Shown here one piece after another: positions 53,499-62,646 of a DNA stretch of 64,000 nt. How positions within the stretch are numbered: position 1 is the stretch's first letter; each line of letters opens with the position of its first letter. Origin of the DNA: Methylosinus sp. Sm6 (GTDB taxonomy: Bacteria > Pseudomonadota > Alphaproteobacteria > Rhizobiales > Beijerinckiaceae); the NCBI RefSeq assembly GCF_019802345.1, contig NZ_JAINDZ010000016.1, positions 1-64,000 on the forward strand, read 5' to 3'. Under the pieces are notes generated by a model. It was not told where the DNA came from. It was given only the letters and a program-made list of their open reading frames with translations, and did not search any database. Position numbers and translations under genes: made by a program.

Positions 53499-54544
53499 AC
53501 AAGCACGAGCCGCTCGGAAGAAAGCTGGACCTTCGCCATGGCCGCGTCGACCTGTCGCACGGCTCCGGCGGGCGGGCGATGGCGCGACTCATCGCCGACG
53601 TCTTTCACGCGGCCTTCGACAATGATTGGCTGCGCGCCGGCAATGATCAGGCGGCCTTCGACATTCCCGGCGGACGCATGGCGATGACCACCGACGGCTA
53701 TGTCGTCTCGCCTCTGTTCTTTCCCGGCGGCGACATCGGCAAGCTCGCCGTGCATGGCACGATCAACGATATCGCAATGGCCGGCGCGCGGCCCCTGCAC
53801 ATGTCGGCCAGCTTCATCATCGAGGAAGGCTTTCCCCTCGCCGATCTCTCGCGCATCGCGCAGAGCATGGGCGAGGCCTCTCGCGAGGCGGGCGTGCCGA
53901 TCGTCACCGGCGACACCAAGGTGGTCGAGCGCGGCAAGGCCGACGGCGTGTTCATTTCCACCGCCTGCGTCGGCGTGGTTCCGGCGGGGCTCGAGCTCTC
54001 CGGCGACAAGGCGCGGCCGGGCGACGTCATTCTCCTTTCCGGCGCGATCGGCGACCATGGCGTCGCCGTGATGTCGAAGCGCGAGAATTTGTCGTTCGAG
54101 ACGGAAGTGCTTTCCGACACCGCCGCTTTGCACGAGCTGGTCGCGGCCATGGTCGCGGCCGCCGGCGCCTCGATCCGCCTGATGCGCGACCCGACGCGCG
54201 GCGGGCTCGCGGCGACGCTCAACGAGGTCGCGCATCAGTCCAAGGTCGGCGCGCAGATCGACGAGGCGTCGATTCCGGTCGCGCCGCAAGTGGCGGCCGC
54301 CTGCGAGCTGCTCGGCCTCGATCCTCTGTTCGTCGCCAATGAGGGCAAGCTCGTCGCCATCGTCGCGCCGGAGGCGGCCGACGCCCTCCTCGCCGTCATG
54401 CGCGCGCATCCGCTCGGCGCACGATCCGCGCGCATCGGCGAGATCGTCGCGGACGAGCATTGCTTCGTGCAGATGACGACGCGCTTCGGCGGCGGCCGCA
54501 TTATCGATTGGCTCTCCGGCGAGCAATTGCCGCGCATCTGCTGA
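53495..54544 (+). CDS. hypE: HypE, thiocyanate-forming maturation protein
   Basis: HypE dehydrates a carbamoyl group on its C-terminal Cys to thiocyanate and gives cyanide to HypCD. The 349 residues begin RVDLSHGSGGRAMARLIADV and end in the required LPRIC. MTTDGYVVSPLFFPGGDIGK and RDPTRGGLAATLNEVAHQS are PurM-type ATP-binding motifs. The gap to hoxA is 12 bp. Confidence 0.97.
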   Translation: MNKHEPLGRKLDLRHGRVDLSHGSGGRAMARLIADVFHAAFDNDWLRAGNDQAAFDIPGGRMAMTTDGYVVSPLFFPGGDIGKLAVHGTINDIAMAGARPLHMSASFIIEEGFPLADLSRIAQSMGEASREAGVPIVTGDTKVVERGKADGVFISTACVGVVPAGLELSGDKARPGDVILLSGAIGDHGVAVMSKRENLSFETEVLSDTAALHELVAAMVAAAGASIRLMRDPTRGGLAATLNEVAHQSKVGAQIDEASIPVAPQVAAACELLGLDPLFVANEGKLVAIVAPEAADALLAVMRAHPLGARSARIGEIVADEHCFVQMTTRFGGGRIIDWLSGEQLPRIC

Positions 54545-54556
54545 GCGACCACATTC

Positions 54557-56059
54557 ATGAACCAGCGCGAAGACCCGGCGAAGATCGAACGCGACCCGCG
54601 CAAGAGCGCGACCGGCGCCACAGTGCTGATCGTCGACGACGAAAAGCGCTCGCTCGAATCCTTGCGGCGCGTGCTCGGAGTCGAGTTCCAGATTCTGTGC
54701 GCGCAGAACGCCGCCGAGGCGGAGGCGATTCTCGACGGCGATCTCGTGCAAGTGGTGCTGTGCGATCAGCGCATGCCGGGCGAGACGGGCGTCGAATTCC
54801 TGACGCGCGTGCGCGAGCGCTGGCCGGAGCCCGTGCGCATGATCATCTCTGGCTATACCGACGCGGAGGACATCATCGCCGGCGTCAATGAAGCCGGCGT
54901 CTATCGCTATGTGACGAAGCCCTGGGACCCGGACAGGCTGCTGGAGACCGTGCGCGAGGCCGCGCGACTCTATGCGGCGCAGAAGGAGGGCGGCGCGGCG
55001 CCGCCGCTCGACGCCAAGCCGTCCAACGAAAGGCTGCGCCGAATCGTCCAGGACAAGCGCCGCGCCGAGCGGAGCCTGTTCGAGTTCTCGCGCATCGTCC
55101 ACGCCCCCGACAGCCCGATGCGCCAGACCATCGCTCTGGCGCGGCGCGCCGCCGAATACGACATCTCCGTGCTGATCACCGGCGCCTCCGGCACCGGCAA
55201 GGAGCTGCTCGCCCGCGCCATTCACCACGGCTCCGCGCGCGGCGACAAATCCTTCGTCGTCGAAAACTGCGGCGCGCTGCCGGACGAACTGCTCGAGAGC
55301 GAATTGTTCGGCTGCAAAAAGGGCGCGTTCACCGGCGCCTATCAAGATCGTGTCGGCCTGTTCGAGGTCGCCGATGGCGGCTCGATCTTTCTCGACGAGA
55401 TCGGCGAGACATCCCCTGCTTTCCAGGTGAAGCTGCTGCGCGTCCTGCAGGAGGGCGAGATTCGCCCGCTCGGCGCCCAGCGTCCGCGCCGCGTCGACGT
55501 GCGCGTCATCGCCGCCACCAATCGCGACATCGAGGCGGAGGTCGAAGCCGGCCGCTTTCGCCGCGATCTCTATTATCGCCTCGCCGCCTTCCCCATCCAT
55601 CTTTCGGCGCTCGGCGAGCGCCGCGGCGACATCGCCATCATCGCCGCGCGCATTCTGCTCGCCGTCAATCAGCAATTCAACCGCCGCATTCCCGGCTTCG
55701 AGCCGGAGACCTTGCGCTTGATGGAGCGCTATTCCTGGCCTGGAAACGTTCGCGAGCTGCACAATGAAATTCAGCGGATGGTGGTGCTCAGCGATGGCGA
55801 GGCCAATCTTTCGCCGGAGCTGCTGTCGCCGGCGATCCTCGAGCATGGCCGCGGCGGCGCGGCGCCGCAGGAGGGGCAGACGCGATTCACCTTGAAGGAG
55901 CGCGTCGAAATGCTCGAATGCGCGCTCATCAAGGAATCGCTCGAGCGCAATGGACGCAACATCAGCCATGTCGCCGATGAGCTCGGCCTCTCGCGCGTCG
56001 GCCTGCGTAGCAAGATCGCGCGCTATGATATCTCCCGCGTCGTCGATGACGAAGCCTGA
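54557..56059 (+). CDS. hoxA: NtrC-type hydrogenase regulator HoxA/HupR
   Basis: HoxA activates sigma54-dependent hup transcription in response to H2. The 500 residues comprise a receiver domain ([19 protein letters not shown], phosphoacceptor Asp70 in [13 protein letters not shown]), an AAA+ domain with [20 protein letters not shown], the sigma54-contact loop [14 protein letters not shown] and [20 protein letters not shown], and a Fis-type helix-turn-helix ([20 protein letters not shown]). In relatives the unphosphorylated form is active. Likely targets are the sites at 40264 and 45446. The end overlaps hoxJ by 14 bp. Confidence 0.95.
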   Translation: MNQREDPAKIERDPRKSATGATVLIVDDEKRSLESLRRVLGVEFQILCAQNAAEAEAILDGDLVQVVLCDQRMPGETGVEFLTRVRERWPEPVRMIISGYTDAEDIIAGVNEAGVYRYVTKPWDPDRLLETVREAARLYAAQKEGGAAPPLDAKPSNERLRRIVQDKRRAERSLFEFSRIVHAPDSPMRQTIALARRAAEYDISVLITGASGTGKELLARAIHHGSARGDKSFVVENCGALPDELLESELFGCKKGAFTGAYQDRVGLFEVADGGSIFLDEIGETSPAFQVKLLRVLQEGEIRPLGAQRPRRVDVRVIAATNRDIEAEVEAGRFRRDLYYRLAAFPIHLSALGERRGDIAIIAARILLAVNQQFNRRIPGFEPETLRLMERYSWPGNVRELHNEIQRMVVLSDGEANLSPELLSPAILEHGRGGAAPQEGQTRFTLKERVEMLECALIKESLERNGRNISHVADELGLSRVGLRSKIARYDISRVVDDEA

Positions 56060-57410
56060 TGCGACAAGCGATTGCGCGCGTGGCGATCTGATCGCCCGCG
56101 TCGCCGGCGCCGACATCGCGCTTTCGGAAGGCAGCGAGCAGGTCTGGCTCGAAGTCATCCGCAAGATGGATGAGGTCTATGCCGATCTCCTCGTCTACGA
56201 AGCCGATCTCGAGAAGAAGAACGGCGAGCTCGAGGAAGCGCAGAATTTCATTCAAAGCGTGATTGCATCGGTCTCCGACGTGCTCGTCGTCTGCGACGAG
56301 AGCGGGGCGATATTGCAGGTCAATCCGGCGTTCCGCGAGCTGATCGGCCACAGCGAGGAGGAGCTCGTCGGATCGCCGCTGCTCGAGCTGTTCGTCCCCG
56401 AGGACCGGGCGCAGGCGTCGACGCTCTGCTCGGCGTCGACGCGCGACGCCACCAGCGCCGAGCTGCGCTTCCGCACCCGCGACGGTGCGTCCGATTTGAT
56501 GGCGATCAATCGCTCGCCTCTCTCCAATTCCGCAGGACGGCGCGCCGGCGTCGTGTTCACCGGCCGGCCGATCGGCGAGCTGCGGCGCGCCTATGAGGCG
56601 CTGCATCGCGCCCATCTCGAGCTGAAGCAGGCCCAGTCGCGGCTGATCGAGCAGGAGAAGATGGCGAGCCTCGGACGTCTCGTCGCCGGCGTCGCCCATG
56701 AGCTCAACAATCCGATCAGCTTCGTCTATGGAAATATTCACACGCTCGACCGCTATCGAAAGGCCCTCGCCCGCTATATCGGCGCCCTTCACTCGGGGGC
56801 CGGCCCAAAGGAGCGCGACAGGCTGAGACGCGCCGACGACATAGACGCGATGCTCGCCGATCTCGAGCCATTGATCGAAGGCACGCTCGAAGGCGCCGTG
56901 CGCATCAGCGATATCGTGAAGAATCTGCGCCGGCTCTCCTTCGGCGCCAACACGCCGCGCGAAAAAATCGCGCTCTCCAAGGTCGTCGAAACCGCGACGC
57001 AATGGGCCGCGCGCAGCAAGAAGGCCAAGGCGCGCATCGTCACGCGGCTCGAGCCCGATGTCGTCGCCTGCGGCCACAGCGGTCAGATCCACTCCGTGCT
57101 GGTCAATCTGATCGACAATGCGCTCGACGCCGTGCGCGACAGCGACTCCCCGCTCGTCTCGATCGACGCGCGCACAGACGGCGAACATGCCGTCGTCGAA
57201 GTGGCCGACAATGGCAAAGGCGTGCCCGAGACGCTGCGCAGCCGCATATTCGAGCCTTTTTTCACCACGAAGACCGTCGGCGAAGGAACGGGACTCGGCC
57301 TTTGGATCAGCTATTCGATCGTGCACGAACATGGCGGCTCGATCGAGGTCGACGCGCCGCCGCAAGGCGGCGCGCGCTTCACCTTGCGGCTCCCTCGCGG
57401 AGTGGATTGA
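56046..57410 (+). CDS. hoxJ: H2-responsive histidine kinase HoxJ/HupT
   Basis: HoxJ phosphorylates HoxA when H2 is absent and is silenced by contact with H2-bound HupUV. The 454-residue protein is soluble, with an N-terminal coiled coil (VYADLLVYEADLEKKNGELE), a PAS domain (~70-180, SVSDVLVVCDESGAILQVNP), H-box VAGVAHELNNPISFVYGN with His218, and ATPase motifs NLIDNALDAV, VADNGKGVPE and GEGTGLGLWISY. It ends the hydrogenase operon; a convergent flippase gene lies 31 bp away. Confidence 0.94.
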   Translation: MTKPDATSDCARGDLIARVAGADIALSEGSEQVWLEVIRKMDEVYADLLVYEADLEKKNGELEEAQNFIQSVIASVSDVLVVCDESGAILQVNPAFRELIGHSEEELVGSPLLELFVPEDRAQASTLCSASTRDATSAELRFRTRDGASDLMAINRSPLSNSAGRRAGVVFTGRPIGELRRAYEALHRAHLELKQAQSRLIEQEKMASLGRLVAGVAHELNNPISFVYGNIHTLDRYRKALARYIGALHSGAGPKERDRLRRADDIDAMLADLEPLIEGTLEGAVRISDIVKNLRRLSFGANTPREKIALSKVVETATQWAARSKKAKARIVTRLEPDVVACGHSGQIHSVLVNLIDNALDAVRDSDSPLVSIDARTDGEHAVVEVADNGKGVPETLRSRIFEPFFTTKTVGEGTGLGLWISYSIVHEHGGSIEVDAPPQGGARFTLRLPRGVD

Positions 57411-57441
57411 CGACGCTCCGCGCGCGAGCGAACGCTGGCGA

Positions 57442-58947
57442 TCAGCTCGGCTTGCGCAGCGCGCCACGCAGCAGAATCTCGGCCATCAGCGTCCGCGAGA
57501 TCTGCAGCTCCTTCTCCTCGAGCGCGCCGAGCGCGACGATCAGCCAGCCATAGACGGCCGCGCCGCAGGCGATCGCCAGGGCCAATGCGGCGGGCGCCTG
57601 CCATTGCGTGACGATTGCGCGCGCCGCCAGCGCGCAGCCTGTCGCCGCGAGCACGATCTTGCAAAACTTCGCCAGCGGAAACGGCGCCTCCATGACCTTC
57701 GCGATGTAAACGAAGCTCGCCAGGGTGAGAAACCCCTGCACCGCCGAGCGTGCGGACACGGCGCCCATCACGCCGAATGCCGGAATCACCGTCACGCCTG
57801 CGAGCAGGGACAAGACGACGCCGAGCGCTCCCGTGCGCACGAGAAAGGAGCTTTTCTCGCAGGCGAGCAAGAGCGTCGTGCTCACTGTGGAAATGGAGCC
57901 GAACGCCTGCATGGCGATCAGAATCGTGGCGGACGCGCTCGCTTCTGCGAACTCCGGCCCGAACAGCACCGGCAGAAACAGCGGAGCGATCGCCGCCATG
58001 CCGAAGCAGGCGGGAAACAAGACCACAGCGACAAAGCGAATCGACGAAGCGTAGGCGTCGTGCAGTCCGCTTCGATCTCCGAGCGCGTGTCGCTCGGCGA
58101 ACAGCGGCAAAATCCCGCCCGTCATCAACAAAGGCGCCTGCGCGGCGAGATTGCAGAGCGTGTAGGAGACCGCGAACAGCCCCGCCTCCTTGGCGCCGCG
58201 CCAATAATCCAGAAAGCCGATTTCGATGCGCGACCAGACGATCACCGAAATGAGTCCGACGCCCCAATTATTCACAGCAAAACGCCAGGCGCGTCGCCTC
58301 AGGTCTTCCGGCAGGCCGGTCGTCGCTCTCATATATTGCAAGGCCGCGGCCGCGCAAACGACACTGCCCATCGCATAGCCGATCAGCGCGCCTTCCGCGC
58401 CCCCGTAAAAACATCCCGCAGCCGTCGCGACGAGCTGCAACGGCAATCCGATCGCCGTCAGCTTCGCCGCCACGTCGAAGCTCTGACGCCCACGCAGAAC
58501 CGACAGGCCGAAATTGTTGAGCGCCTGAACGGCGAACACGAATGCGATCACCAGCCAGATGGAATCGGGAGACTCGCTGAACATGCGCAATCGGAAGCTG
58601 TCGCGGATCCATTGCGCGCCGCCGAGCGCCAGCTCGGCGAAGAGTCCGACGACGAGCGCCGTCGAGAACAATATCGGCCGAAAGAAATAGGGGCCGATCT
58701 CGTCGACATAGGCGAGCTCGCCGCGCGCCATCAGCTCCGGCGTGAACCGCGCTATGGTGAGGGGAAGGCCGAGGTCGGCGAAAGTAACGGCCATTCCCGT
58801 GACCCACACGCCGATCGCCACCGTTCCCGCCCCGACGGGACCGAGAATGCGTCCAACGATCACGAGGCCGAGAAAGCTGCCGAGAGACGAGTTCAGACTG
58901 GCGAGGAGCCCGAACATGGTGTTGCGGGTAAATTTGTTCAGGGACAT
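57442..58947 (-). CDS. Lipid-linked oligosaccharide flippase (Wzx-like)
   Basis: The 501-residue protein has about 14 membrane segments of the MATE/MVF-like polysaccharide flippase superfamily. The N-terminus FGLLASLNSSLGSFLGLVIV with GRILGPVGAGTVAIGVWVTG and the mid-protein LNNFGLSVLRGRQSFDVAAK are typical. Role: moving undecaprenyl-linked repeat units across the inner membrane. It lies downstream of a GT4 gene on the same strand (32-bp gap) within an exopolysaccharide cluster. Confidence 0.88.
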   Translation of the reverse strand: MSLNKFTRNTMFGLLASLNSSLGSFLGLVIVGRILGPVGAGTVAIGVWVTGMAVTFADLGLPLTIARFTPELMARGELAYVDEIGPYFFRPILFSTALVVGLFAELALGGAQWIRDSFRLRMFSESPDSIWLVIAFVFAVQALNNFGLSVLRGRQSFDVAAKLTAIGLPLQLVATAAGCFYGGAEGALIGYAMGSVVCAAAALQYMRATTGLPEDLRRRAWRFAVNNWGVGLISVIVWSRIEIGFLDYWRGAKEAGLFAVSYTLCNLAAQAPLLMTGGILPLFAERHALGDRSGLHDAYASSIRFVAVVLFPACFGMAAIAPLFLPVLFGPEFAEASASATILIAMQAFGSISTVSTTLLLACEKSSFLVRTGALGVVLSLLAGVTVIPAFGVMGAVSARSAVQGFLTLASFVYIAKVMEAPFPLAKFCKIVLAATGCALAARAIVTQWQAPAALALAIACGAAVYGWLIVALGALEEKELQISRTLMAEILLRGALRKPS

Positions 58948-58979
58948 GTCAGGCCTGTCGAAGCGCGAGCTTTATGGGC

Positions 58980-60200
58980 TCAGTGTCGAGATCGCTCGGC
59001 CGGTCTTTTTGACACAGAAGCCGATCCCTCGACCTCTATCGAGCAATCCCGGCGCCGGTCGGCGTCTGTTCCGATTTCCGGCATCCGGCGCGAGCCCGCC
59101 GCACCATGATAAATCTGCGAGTAGCTTTCGGCGACGCGCGGCCATGCGAATTCGCGCGCAAGGCCGACTGCCCTCTCACGCAGAGCTCCTGCGGAGGCTT
59201 CGAGCTCGTCGAATGCGCGGCCGATCGCTTTCGCCGTCGCAGCAACGTCGGCAAAATCCGCAATGTGAATGAGCCCGCGCCGTGACGAGAAGGCGCGATA
59301 AGCGTCATTCCCATGCACCACCGGCAGCAGTCCCGCGCTCAGCGCTTCGATCAAAGCTATGCCGAAACCCTCATATTCCGACGCGCTCACGAACAGGCTC
59401 GAACGGCCGATCAGCTGCGCGACGCCGTCATCGTCCAGGCCGACATGAAGCTGCACATGCGCCTGAAGCGAGCGTTGCGCGATCTCGTCGTTCAAACGAT
59501 CCTTGTTCCAATCGGATTCGAGTCCGACGATGTCGAGGCGCCACTGCGCATCCCGCTCGACCAACGCCCGCATCGCGTCGAGCAGACGGTCGAGCCGCTT
59601 GTTGACCGAAAATCGTCCGATGGCGATGAGCGACTTCACCGGCGTTCGACTCGATGCGTGCGCGAATTTGTCGATATCCGTCCCGTTCTCCACCAGTTGC
59701 AAATTGTTCGGCGAGATCGTCGCGAACAGACGATAGTCGCTGTCGCTGCACGCGACGATCGCGTGATAGCGGCGCGCCGTGAACCGCGTCACCGCGGCGA
59801 ACCAGATGCGCTTCAACGTCGAATGCGCGGCTGTATGGAAAAATCCGCCATGGGTGGTCGCGATGATCGGGCGTCGCCGCAGGAGCGACGCGAGCGCGAC
59901 GAAATCGAACAAGAAGTCGACGGCATGAACATGCAGGATATCGGCGTCGCCGATGTGCGCGAGCACGCCCGGCGCGATCGGATAGCGCGTCGAGCCGAAA
60001 AACGGCACGCGGCGGATCTCTATGCCGTCGAGAGCGTCTTTATCGGCGAGAGGCGTGTCGCGATCGGTGAACAGACGATCCAGCGTCACGACACGCACAT
60101 GCGCGCCCGCTTCCACCTGCGCGCGGGCGAGTCGATGAACGAACTCCTCGAGCCCTCCCCGCGAAGGCCAGAACTGGCGAACGATATGGACAATTCTCAT
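58980..60200 (-). CDS. GT4 family glycosyltransferase
   Basis: This 406-residue GT-B enzyme begins MRIVHIVRQFWPSRGGLEEF, the GT4 glycine-rich N-terminus, and has LIAIGRFSVNKRLDRLLDAM and the E-x7-E donor motif in SASEYEGFGIALIEALSAGL. It looks like mannosyl/glucosyl transferases of xanthan-type repeat assembly (GumH/AceC-like), though donor specificity cannot be read from sequence. It is divergent from the GT2 gene, with a 107-bp promoter gap. Confidence 0.9.
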   Translation of the reverse strand: MRIVHIVRQFWPSRGGLEEFVHRLARAQVEAGAHVRVVTLDRLFTDRDTPLADKDALDGIEIRRVPFFGSTRYPIAPGVLAHIGDADILHVHAVDFLFDFVALASLLRRRPIIATTHGGFFHTAAHSTLKRIWFAAVTRFTARRYHAIVACSDSDYRLFATISPNNLQLVENGTDIDKFAHASSRTPVKSLIAIGRFSVNKRLDRLLDAMRALVERDAQWRLDIVGLESDWNKDRLNDEIAQRSLQAHVQLHVGLDDDGVAQLIGRSSLFVSASEYEGFGIALIEALSAGLLPVVHGNDAYRAFSSRRGLIHIADFADVAATAKAIGRAFDELEASAGALRERAVGLAREFAWPRVAESYSQIYHGAAGSRRMPEIGTDADRRRDCSIEVEGSASVSKRPAERSRH

Positions 60201-60307
60201 GGGACGCCCCGCTCTCGAGCCGCTCGCTTCACGCTTTGCGCCGCGCTTAACGGCTCATTAACCAAGCGCCGGCTAATTCTCGGCCGATACGGCTCGAGGA
60301 TTCGTCG

Positions 60308-61222
60308 ATGGCCCAGCGGACTTATCTCGGAGACCGGGTCGCGGGCGGCCATCCGACGCTTTCGCTCATCGTCTGCACCATCGGCCGCGTCGAGCCGCTC
60401 GTCCGGCTGTTTGCGTCGCTTCTCGAGCAGACGAGCGCGGACTTCGAGATCGTTCTCGTCGACCAAAATCCGCCGGGAACGCTCGACGTGATTCTGGCGT
60501 CGGTCGTCGACCGACTGAAGATCCTGCATGTCGCATCTCCCCGAGGCCTCTCGCGCGCTCGTAACGCCGGTCTGCGAGAGGCCGCCGGCGCCCTCGTCTG
60601 CTTTCCAGACGATGATTGCTGGTACGCCCCGCATCTCGTCGAAGAGGTGATCGGCCGCTTTGCGCGCGAGCCCGGCCTCGATCTGCTCATGGGACGCACA
60701 GTCGACGCGGCCGGGACGAATTCCCTCGGCCTGTTTCTCGGCCATAGCGCGCCGGTCGACCGTCGCAATGTCTGGTTCGCCGGCAATTCGAATGGCCTGT
60801 TCCTTCGCGCAGAAGTCGCGAAAAGGATCGGCGGGTTCGACGAAGCTCTCGGCGTCGGCGCCGACACGCCGTTCCGATCCGGCGAGGAAACCGATTACGT
60901 GCTGCGCGCCCTCGCGCTCGGCGCGAAATGCTGGTTCCATCATGATCTGACCGTGTTTCACGATCAGGCGCCCGACCGCAACTCCGCCGCGATCTCCCGC
61001 GCAAGAGCCTATGCGCCAGGCTTCGGCCGTGTGTTGAGGCTGCATTACGACGCCTCTTATCTCGCCGAGCGTCTCCTGCGGACGCTCGCGCGCGCAATCC
61101 TGTCGGCGCTTTCGTTCGATCTTTCGACGGCACATTACAAGCTCGTCTGGGGTCTCGGCACGCTCAAGGGCTATTTATCACCTTGTGCAGGTGAAGGAAC
61201 ACGATTGCCAGGGCGAAGGTGA
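60308..61222 (+). CDS. GT2 family glycosyltransferase
   Basis: The 304-residue GT-A enzyme shows LSLIVCTIGRVEPLVRLFAS, the donor-site Asp in FEIVLVDQNPPG, SRARNAGLREAAGALVCFPD followed by the metal-binding DDD motif, and GGFDEALGVGADTPFRSGEE with TDYVLRAL, the acceptor-side ED motif. No membrane segment except a weakly hydrophobic C-terminal stretch. The 3' end overlaps the opposing WecG-like gene by 59 bp. Confidence 0.9.
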   Translation: MAQRTYLGDRVAGGHPTLSLIVCTIGRVEPLVRLFASLLEQTSADFEIVLVDQNPPGTLDVILASVVDRLKILHVASPRGLSRARNAGLREAAGALVCFPDDDCWYAPHLVEEVIGRFAREPGLDLLMGRTVDAAGTNSLGLFLGHSAPVDRRNVWFAGNSNGLFLRAEVAKRIGGFDEALGVGADTPFRSGEETDYVLRALALGAKCWFHHDLTVFHDQAPDRNSAAISRARAYAPGFGRVLRLHYDASYLAERLLRTLARAILSALSFDLSTAHYKLVWGLGTLKGYLSPCAGEGTRLPGRR

Positions 61223-62030
61223 ACGCTCCGAACGTATATCCATAGGCGAGCTTTCGCGGCTCGCTGAGATTTCCCCACGGCCATTGCGCCTGCTGCACGC
61301 CTTGCAATCGAAAGCACGCCATCGCCAGCGCGAAGGTGAAGGCTCCGACCGTATAGCGATGGACGAGTCGACGTGGCTCGCGCCAAAGCCGGAACAGCCA
61401 TTCGAGCCTTGCGCGTCGAAGCCAGGCCGGAGCGCGTGGAACCGTCCCCGAGACGAAGTCGAACAATGCGCCGACGCCGAACGTCAGCCTGCTGTTCAAT
61501 TCGTCGCGATGCGCGTCCATGAACAATTCCTGTCGCGGATTGCCCATTGCGACGAGCAGCACGTCCGGCGCATGGCTCGCGATTTCGGCAACGACCGCGG
61601 CCTCTTCGGCGGCGGAGAAATAGCCGTCGCGATAGCCGACGACCTCGTGCCATGGATAGCTCTCCGCGAGTCGCGCCGCGGCGCGCGCGACGACATCGGG
61701 CCTGGCGCCGAGCAGATAGATGCGCAGCGGCCGCTTGCTCGTCGCGAGAAAGGTCGGAACCAGGTCCGTTCCGTTCAGATTTCCCGGAAAGGCCGCACCT
61801 GTAACGAGCCGGGAGGCGATGTCGAGAGCGACGCCGTCATTGAACACCAGCATCTGCGCCAACGCATGGCGAAAGACCGGATCGAAAAAGGCATTGCTCG
61901 CCGTATGCGCATTGCAGAACGCCACGCGTCGGGAGCCTCGTCCCTCCAGCGCGTCTTCGATGCGACGCAGGGCTTCTTCGACAGTCAAATGCTCGATGCG
62001 AATGGGACCAAGATTCAATGCACGCTTCAT
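61164..62030 (-). CDS. WecG/TagA/CpsF family glycosyltransferase with duplicated tail
   Basis: GT26 enzymes add the second sugar (ManNAc, ManNAcA or GlcA) to lipid-linked intermediates. The 288-residue protein has FCNAHTASNAFFDPVFRHAL, VFNDGVALDIASRLVTG with the catalytic Asp, and LLVAMGNPRQELFMDAHRDE. After the usual membrane-associated end (ARLEWLFRLWREPRRLVHRY) there is a tandem repeat of 39 residues: EPRRLVHRYTVGAFTFALAM at 218-237 and EPRKLAYGYTFGAFTFALAI at 257-276. Confidence 0.9.
   Translation of the reverse strand: MKRALNLGPIRIEHLTVEEALRRIEDALEGRGSRRVAFCNAHTASNAFFDPVFRHALAQMLVFNDGVALDIASRLVTGAAFPGNLNGTDLVPTFLATSKRPLRIYLLGARPDVVARAAARLAESYPWHEVVGYRDGYFSAAEEAAVVAEIASHAPDVLLVAMGNPRQELFMDAHRDELNSRLTFGVGALFDFVSGTVPRAPAWLRRARLEWLFRLWREPRRLVHRYTVGAFTFALAMACFRLQGVQQAQWPWGNLSEPRKLAYGYTFGAFTFALAIVFLHLHKVINSP
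61167..61382 (-). repeat. 117-bp tandem duplication in WecG-like gene 3' end
   Basis: Two diverged copies (61382-61266 and 61265-61167) encode the E-P-R-[RK]-L-x5-YT-x-GAFTFALA segment twice with a 39-residue period. The second copy overlaps the end of the convergent GT2 gene. Nucleotide divergence shows the event is not recent. Confidence 0.75.
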
Positions 62031-62290
62031 CCGCAGACCTCGCGAGGGACGATTCCGATCTCACGAGAACATGAAGCGCCGTCATCACCAATGATATCTA
62101 AACAGGCTAAACTTCGATTTGTTCTTGGTTTTCCGATTCAAAGCAAGATTGCGACAATTCGATTCGAATATTATGCAAGGATGCGAATCCGCGGCAGAGC
62201 ACGGGCCAATTCGAGTGAAGTCGATCGAGCGGTTCTCGCGTGCAGGCGACATCCGATCGCTAGAAGGATTCCGCTAAAACGGAAAGCGCG
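62031..62290. promoter_or_regulatory. AT-rich intergenic region upstream of WecG-like gene
   Basis: This 260-bp stretch is clearly AT-richer than the genes and holds no gene I can support. It presumably contains the promoter of the minus-strand WecG-like gene. A small hairpin TTCCG-CTAAAA-CGGAA (62269-62284) lies just beyond the stop of the small membrane gene at 62291 and may serve as a weak terminator. Confidence 0.35.
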
Positions 62291-62479
62291 CTAGCGTCGA
62301 GATTGGATGTAGGCGCAGAACAAGATCGCGCCGATCGACAGCGGCCACAGCGCGTGTGCGAAGACGAACAGCATGGGCGACAGTCTTCGGCTCTCGTTCC
62401 AATTCATCGAAAGCGAAATGAGAGCGATGCCGCATCCGACCGCCAGATAGAGGTAAAACAAGGCCTCGACGCCCCACAT
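62291..62479 (-). CDS. Small two-helix membrane protein, unknown
   Basis: A 62-residue product beginning MWGVEALFYLYLAVGCGIAL. The ATG at 62479 has GGGAG 8 bases upstream, and the reading frame has two membrane segments (FYLYLAVGCGIALISLSMNW and LFVFAHALWPLSIGAILFCA). I do not recognise the family. It lies between WecG-like and GumC-like genes and may be an accessory of exopolysaccharide synthesis or unrelated. An in-frame start further upstream (62584) would extend it by 35 residues of poor coding character. Confidence 0.55.
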   Translation of the reverse strand: MWGVEALFYLYLAVGCGIALISLSMNWNESRRLSPMLFVFAHALWPLSIGAILFCAYIQSRR

Positions 62480-62646
62480 CTGTCGCTCCCACGTCGATCG
62501 CCGCCAATGCGTTCGTCGACAATTCGAAACCTGACATGCGCGAAGCTCGGGCGCCGATATTAACATAAGCTTAAGGATAACCACGTCTATATTCGAGGGG
62601 CCATCCGACCTTCGCGAACACGCGACGTGCAGGAAAAATAGCGTCC

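Noticed and set aside
62269-62284. Rho-independent terminator after the small membrane gene
   Set aside because: The stem is only 5 bp and the T-rich part is in the loop; kept only as a weak possibility within the intergenic entry.
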